Source: Anaerolineae bacterium
GTDB lineage: Bacteria; Chloroflexota; Anaerolineae; UBA4142
DNA length: 8,071 nucleotides
Direction: 5' to 3'
NCBI GenBank assembly: GCA_026417715.1
Contig: JAOACU010000128.1
Span: 1 to 8,071 of the forward strand
Shown here piece after piece: positions 4,609 to 8,071 of the stretch (its first letter is position 1; each line of letters opens with the position of its first letter). Both the position numbers and the translations under genes were made by a program. The notes under the pieces are model-generated. The model was not told where the DNA came from, ran no database searches, and saw only the letters and a program-made list of their open reading frames with translations.

Positions 4609-5853
4609 CTACATCACCGCATCCGCCGGCATTCCCGGCTTTAACACGTGATCTGGATTCGCCAAACGCACTTTGACCATAAACACCGTCTTGGCGCGTT
4701 CCTCTTTGGTTTGCACCGTCGTTGGTGTGAATTCAGGTTGCGACGCGATGAAATACACCTGTCCATCGAACGAGCGCCCCGGCAAACCATCTACTGTCAC
4801 CCGCGCGCGCTGTCCCACCTTGACGCGCCCGATTTGTGTTTCGGGGACGTAAAGCGTGAGGTGCACCGTGTCGAGATTCGCGAGGGTGAGTAGTGTTGTG
4901 CCCGGTTGCACATTCTCACCGATGCGCACGGGAAGTGCGGTGACGATGCCAGCACTCGGCGCGCGCACTGTCATCTTGTTGCGTTGCACCTGCAACTGTT
5001 CGAGCACGGCTTCGGCTTGGAGCACCTGGGCTTCGGCGATAGCGATTTGTTCTTTCGTCGCGCCCGCTAACACTTTGTCCAGATTTGCCTGCGCGATTTC
5101 GACGGCGGCGACGGCTTGCGCGTAACCTGCCTGTGCAGCGTGCAATTGCGCGTTCAGTTGAATCGGATTCGCGCGCATCGCTAACAGCAAATCGAGTGCA
5201 ACTTGTGCGCCATCGCGCGCGGCGCGTGCGGCTTGAACACCGGCTTCGGCAGCACGTGTTTGCGAATCAGCAATGCGAAATGCGGCACGATCTTCGAGCG
5301 ACGTTGCGCCCTGATAACGATCGCGCGCAATCCTTGCCGCCTTGACCTGATTTTCGGCTTGGACAACGGCGGCTTGCGCGGCTTCCAATTGCGCGCGCGC
5401 CTGCGCAATTTGCGCATCGAGTTCTTGCGGGTTATCGCGCATCGCTTGGACATTCTTCAAGGCTTGCGCCGCGCCATCGCGCGCGGCGATGGCTTTGGCG
5501 AGCGCGGCGCGCGCCTGCTCCACTTGCTCCGCACGCGCACCGGCTTTGACCTGTGCGAGATTCGCGCGCGCCGCATCCACGCCGGCTTGAGCGCGCGCGA
5601 TTTGCGCATCGAGAAACGCCGTGTCCAACTGCGCCAGCACCGCACCAGCGGCAACAGCATCACCTTCGCGCACAGCAAGTGTACGGACTTGTCCACCCAC
5701 TTCGATTGCCACCGCGACTTGTTTTGCTTCGATGGTTCCCGAAAATTCGAGTGGTGCTTCAGTCAACAGCGCAGGCGGATTGCTACAACTTGTCACACTG
5801 AAAACTATCGTCGCGATTAAAACGATGGTGAGACATCGTGCTTGTTGCATCAT
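4609..5853 (-). CDS. HlyD/YbhG-family efflux adaptor, predicted lipoprotein
   Basis: A 414-residue membrane-fusion (adaptor) protein. The N-terminus is a lipoprotein signal: a hydrophobic stretch (residues 8-20) and lipobox VTSC with Cys23, which would anchor it on the outer face of the cytoplasmic membrane. A first barrel-sandwich (lipoyl) half lies at about 37-78, a long Ala/Gln-rich coiled-coil hairpin at about 80-292, and the second lipoyl half with the beta-barrel at about 294-412 (RAPSAGIVTALPVRIGENV). The end carries the family motif EFTPTTVQTKEERAKTVF, then LKPGMPADAV. ATG 5853 overlaps the upstream adaptor stop (ATGA). The second ATG, at 5850, has better spacing (7 nt) from AGGAGG at 5858-5863, so the protein may be one residue shorter. 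It would link the permease to the exterior. Confidence 0.93.
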   Translation of the reverse strand: MMQQARCLTIVLIATIVFSVTSCSNPPALLTEAPLEFSGTIEAKQVAVAIEVGGQVRTLAVREGDAVAAGAVLAQLDTAFLDAQIARAQAGVDAARANLAQVKAGARAEQVEQARAALAKAIAARDGAAQALKNVQAMRDNPQELDAQIAQARAQLEAAQAAVVQAENQVKAARIARDRYQGATSLEDRAAFRIADSQTRAAEAGVQAARAARDGAQVALDLLLAMRANPIQLNAQLHAAQAGYAQAVAAVEIAQANLDKVLAGATKEQIAIAEAQVLQAEAVLEQLQVQRNKMTVRAPSAGIVTALPVRIGENVQPGTTLLTLANLDTVHLTLYVPETQIGRVKVGQRARVTVDGLPGRSFDGQVYFIASQPEFTPTTVQTKEERAKTVFMVKVRLANPDHVLKPGMPADAVM

Positions 5854-7190
5854 TGCGCCTCCTGAATCACAGCATCAGCGGGCATTCCTGGTTTGAGCGC
5901 ATAGTCAGGATTGGGAATGGTCACGCGAACAGCAAACACCATCTTGGCGCGCTCTTCTTTCGTTTGCACGGTGCGCGGTGTGAATTCGGCTTGCGACGCG
6001 ATGTAGGTCACGCGTCCTTCAAACGTTCGATTCGGAAACGAGTCCACACTCACAAGGACGCGTTGTCCTACTTTGACGCGCGCGATTTGTGTTTCGGGAA
6101 TGTACAAGTTCAACTCGACGTGGTCGAGATTTGCCAACGTGAACAGCGCGACACTAGGAATCGCCATTTCACCTTCGTTGACACTGCGCGCGATGACAAG
6201 TCCACTGATGGGTGCGCGTATAATCATCTGGTCGAGTTGCACCTCCAACGCGCGCACCGCCGACTCGGCTTGTTGGACGCTCTTTTCTGCCATTTCGATT
6301 TGTTCGCGCGACGCGCCGGCGCGCGCCAATGCTAGCGCGGCTTCGGCTTCTTTCAACGCGGCTTCCGCCGATTCGTACTGCGCTTTTGCCGCGTCCACTT
6401 GCGCGTTCAAGGTTTGTGGATTCGCGCGTTGTGCGAGCAAGCCCTCCAAGTTCACTTTGGCGGCATCGCGCGCAGCGGTGGCGAGTTTCACCGCGTCCCA
6501 CGCGCTCGTTAGTTTTTGTGTGGCGACATTCCACTGAAACGACGCGTTCTCGATACGTTGTGAACTGAACGAAATTTCACGACACAGCGTACCGTAGAAG
6601 GGAACAGTGACACAAGTGGTGAACGGTTCGCGCACGGTGTCGTACACCTGTGCCCACAAATCGTGCTCGGCTTGTGCGGCATCGGTTGCGGCAAGGGCTT
6701 GGGCAAGACGTGCTTCGGCGATAGCCAGTTGCGTGCGCGCCGTGGCGATTTTCAAATCGAGTTCCTGCGGTTGATCGCGCGCAACTTGGGCGTCTTGCCA
6801 CGCGAGTCGCGCACCATCGCGTATGGCGCGCGCGAGTTTCACAGCGGCTTCGGCTTGGCGTACATCTTCGGGACGTGCGCCAGCGCGCGCTTGGGCAAGT
6901 TGCGCTTGCGCCGCGACGAGCGCGGCTTGCGCCTTTTTCAATTCCGCGCGCAAGAGCGCATCATCCAAGCGCGCGAGCACTTGACCCGCTTGCACGGTAT
7001 CACCTTCGTCTGCCAAGAGTTCGAGGATGCGTCCACCGATTTGCGCCGAGACGCGCACCTGAGTCGCCTCGATAGTACCCGAAGCGGTGAGCGGTTCCGC
7101 CGCGCGCACCACGAGCGATGGGTTCAGCGCGCGACTGGCGAACCAAAGCCCAAGAGCAAGAATTGGCAAGAGCAAGGCTAGTCGCTTCAT
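5850..7190 (-). CDS. HlyD/YbhG-family efflux adaptor, membrane-anchored, with hairpin-tip insertion
   Basis: A 446-residue paralogue of the adjacent adaptor. The N-terminus (residues 3-20) is an uncleaved signal anchor or signal peptide without a lipobox. Domain order is first lipoyl half (about 36-77), coiled-coil hairpin (about 80-320), then second lipoyl half and beta-barrel (about 323-440; RAPISGLVIARSVNEGEM), ending with EFTPRTVQTKEERAKMVF and LKPGMPADAV. Compared with its neighbour it has about 29 extra residues at the hairpin tip (about 178-225). These include C193 and C203 (CVTVPFYGTLC), which could form a disulphide outside the cell. ATG 7190 has AAAAGGAGG 7 nt upstream. It is the first structural gene after the two TetR operators and is translationally coupled to the next adaptor. 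Confidence 0.94.
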   Translation of the reverse strand: MKRLALLLPILALGLWFASRALNPSLVVRAAEPLTASGTIEATQVRVSAQIGGRILELLADEGDTVQAGQVLARLDDALLRAELKKAQAALVAAQAQLAQARAGARPEDVRQAEAAVKLARAIRDGARLAWQDAQVARDQPQELDLKIATARTQLAIAEARLAQALAATDAAQAEHDLWAQVYDTVREPFTTCVTVPFYGTLCREISFSSQRIENASFQWNVATQKLTSAWDAVKLATAARDAAKVNLEGLLAQRANPQTLNAQVDAAKAQYESAEAALKEAEAALALARAGASREQIEMAEKSVQQAESAVRALEVQLDQMIIRAPISGLVIARSVNEGEMAIPSVALFTLANLDHVELNLYIPETQIARVKVGQRVLVSVDSFPNRTFEGRVTYIASQAEFTPRTVQTKEERAKMVFAVRVTIPNPDYALKPGMPADAVIQEAQ

Positions 7191-7229
7191 CGTACGTCCT
7201 CCTTTTCACGACCACCGACAACCGACCGC

Positions 7230-7276
7230 TGACCGCCGACAATTGCTTCAACGCGGCGGTCTGCGGTCGGCGGTCA
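7230..7276. repeat. 11-bp perfect inverted repeat in the efflux operon leader
   Basis: TGACCGCCGAC (7230-7240) and its exact complement GTCGGCGGTCA (7266-7276) flank 25 bp. The region around it (7211-7276) is full of ACCG/CGGT words. In the mRNA leader of the efflux operon it could form a hairpin ending about 40 nt before the start codon of the first adaptor. It may instead be one of the GACCGCCGACC-type intergenic repeats common in this kind of genome. Confidence 0.55.
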
Positions 7277-7279
7277 TTC

Positions 7280-7295
7280 TTGACCGATCGGTTAA
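7280..7295. promoter_or_regulatory. TetR-type operator, copy 1
   Basis: TTGACCGATCGGTTAA is a palindrome with one mismatch per half (7 of 8 pairs) and a perfect core ACCGATCGGT. This is the size and shape of TetR-family binding sites. It lies between the tetR gene and the adaptor gene it most likely controls, 65 bp from a near-identical second copy. Confidence 0.75.
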
Positions 7296-7341
7296 CAAAG
7301 CGCGCAAAAAATAACGCGCGGGTATCAGCGCATTGTCGCCA

Positions 7342-7363
7342 TTATTGACCGCTCGGTTAATAA
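7342..7363. promoter_or_regulatory. TetR-type operator, copy 2
   Basis: The centre reads TTGACCGCTCGGTTAA (7345-7360), differing from copy 1 by one base. The dyad extends to 22 bp (TTATT...AATAA ends) with 9 of 11 pairs matching. Both operators are followed on the plus strand by AA(C/T)AAA, a CGCGC word and an A-run, so the repeated module is about 33 bp long. I could not identify a convincing -35/-10 pair between or beside the operators. Confidence 0.75.
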
Positions 7364-7371
7364 AACGCGCG

Positions 7372-7396
7372 AAAAAAATCTAGCGCGCCCGCGCGC
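7372..7396 (-). terminator. Possible intrinsic terminator overlapping the tetR stop codon
   Basis: On the minus strand GCGCG, a CGGG loop and CGCGC form a short GC-only stem (7383-7396). It is followed by TAGA (containing the TAG stop) and seven Ts (7372-7378). This could end the tetR transcript before the operators and separate it from the efflux operon. The stem is only 5-6 bp, and such CGCG words are frequent here, so confidence is moderate. Confidence 0.45.
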
Positions 7397-7976
7397 CATT
7401 CATAAACAGTTCAACGGTGTGCGGCACAATCTCACTTTCGGCTTCATCGAGCGGGAGTTCGAGCAAGTGCGGCGCAAGAAAGATACTCATCATCCCAAAC
7501 AAAGACAGCGCGGCGAGACGCGTATTCAGCGCGCGCAATTCGCGGCGACGAACACCTTCTTTCAACACACGCTCGATGGGTTGCATCAACTGCACACGAT
7601 AGCGTCGCACGAGTCCGCGAATCTCGCGCTCCAGTCCGCCGAAATGCCGTACCGTCATTTGAATCAACGTATTCTTGCTATGCACCAGACTCATAAATGT
7701 CTCAGTCATTCGCAAGATTTTCTCGTGACAGGTGTGCCCTTGCTGGCTGGCTTGTTCCAGTGCCTCGATGAGCGCAATCATATCTTGCTCAAGCACTTGC
7801 ACATACAGTGACTCTTTGTCCCTAAAGTAATAGTAGAGATTCGCCTTGGTCATCTGTGCGGCTTGAGCGATCTCACGCATCGAGACACCACTGTAGCCGC
7901 GTTTGGCAAAGAGACGTTCGGCTTGCTTGAGGATGTGCGCTTTGGTCGCAGAATCTTCCTGCTTACGAGTAGGCAT
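7380..7976 (-). CDS. TetR/AcrR-family transcriptional repressor (CecR-like context)
   Basis: A 198-residue regulator. The N-terminal DNA-binding domain (about residues 10-57) shows the TetR hallmark: ILKQAERLFAKRGYSGVSMR, then EIAQAAQMTKANLYYYFRDK, with the recognition helix at about 41-50. Residues about 60-195 are the all-helical ligand-binding and dimerisation domain, which is not conserved enough to name the ligand. The gene is upstream of and codirectional with the efflux genes, as cecR is with ybhGFSR in E. coli. Two palindromic operators lie just downstream, so it probably represses the adaptor-ATPase-permease operon until an inducer binds. The ATG at 7976 has only a weak purine-rich GAGAGAG upstream; no better start is seen, and the HTH requires a start near here. 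Confidence 0.93.
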   Translation of the reverse strand: MPTRKQEDSATKAHILKQAERLFAKRGYSGVSMREIAQAAQMTKANLYYYFRDKESLYVQVLEQDMIALIEALEQASQQGHTCHEKILRMTETFMSLVHSKNTLIQMTVRHFGGLEREIRGLVRRYRVQLMQPIERVLKEGVRRRELRALNTRLAALSLFGMMSIFLAPHLLELPLDEAESEIVPHTVELFMNGARAR

Positions 7977-8012
7977 AGGCGACTCTCTCTATTAACCATT
8001 GGTGCTAGTCTG

Positions 8013-8040
8013 AGTAAAATGGGTGGGGCGATTGTGTCAC
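8013..8040 (-). promoter_or_regulatory. Tentative tetR promoter
   Basis: On the minus strand GTGACA (8035-8040, five of six consensus positions) and TTTACT (8013-8018, four of six) are 16 bp apart, about 37 bp upstream of the tetR ATG. An operator-like TTAACC...GGT partial dyad (7992-8003) lies just downstream, which would fit autorepression. This is pattern matching only. The remaining bases to 8071 show no recognisable gene. Confidence 0.3.
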
Positions 8041-8071
8041 GCTGAGCCCTTCCTTACGTCAGGGTAAACTC

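Noticed and set aside
4425..4676. Plus-strand open frame of 83 codons through the pyrimidine repeat
   Set aside because: It is repeat translation (ALCCLLCLL-type, low complexity), has no ribosome binding site and runs into the antisense of the adaptor gene.
1081..7500. Very frequent GCGCGC/CGCGCG words as possible methylation or regulatory sites
   Set aside because: They are spread through coding regions and follow from heavy use of GCG (Ala) and CGC (Arg) codons in Ala/Arg-rich proteins; I see no positional pattern.

Overview
All genes in this window lie on the minus strand, so transcription runs from right to left. Three things suggest a member of the Chloroflexota (Anaerolineae-like), but no marker gene settles it, so this is inference. 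First, AT-rich intergenic repeats of the AATCTGCAATC / AAAATCTAAAATC type sit beside ACCG-rich intergenic repeats. Second, GCG/CGC-type words are extremely common in the coding regions. Third, two HlyD-type adaptors, one of them a lipoprotein, are present without a TolC-like gene in view.

Right part (about 1260-8071): a TetR-controlled drug-efflux-type ABC locus. In transcription order it holds a TetR repressor, an intergenic region with two near-identical palindromic operators, a membrane-anchored HlyD/YbhG-like adaptor, a second adaptor with a lipoprotein signal, a 300-bp block of purine/pyrimidine repeats, two separate ABC ATPases and one ABC-2 permease. The genes other than tetR overlap by 4-8 bp, except at the repeat block. 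The layout matches the logic of enterobacterial cecR-ybhGFSR, but the double ATPase is split into two genes, the adaptor is doubled and only one permease is present. The two ATPases carry complementary motif losses that would fall in the same composite ATP site.

Left part (1 to about 1250): a tRNA-tuf operon with two inserted genes. A sigma70 promoter with both hexamers at consensus and a 17-bp spacer (1219-1247) is followed by an HNH endonuclease gene, tRNA-Thr(TGT), tRNA-Tyr(GTA), a small HTH-protein gene, tRNA-Thr(GGT) and the first 29 codons of tuf (EF-Tu). The order Thr-Tyr-(Gly)-Thr-tuf is the classic bacterial arrangement, as in E. coli thrU-tyrU-glyT-thrT-tufB. Here tRNA-Gly is missing and the HTH gene occupies its place. 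The HNH and HTH genes both stop 3-4 nt before the mature 5' end of the next tRNA.

The most unusual features are this pair of endonuclease-like genes flush against tRNAs, the asymmetric ATPase pair, the duplicated operator module, and the large inverted purine/pyrimidine repeat inside the ABC operon. I see no CRISPR array, transposase, rRNA or replication origin.
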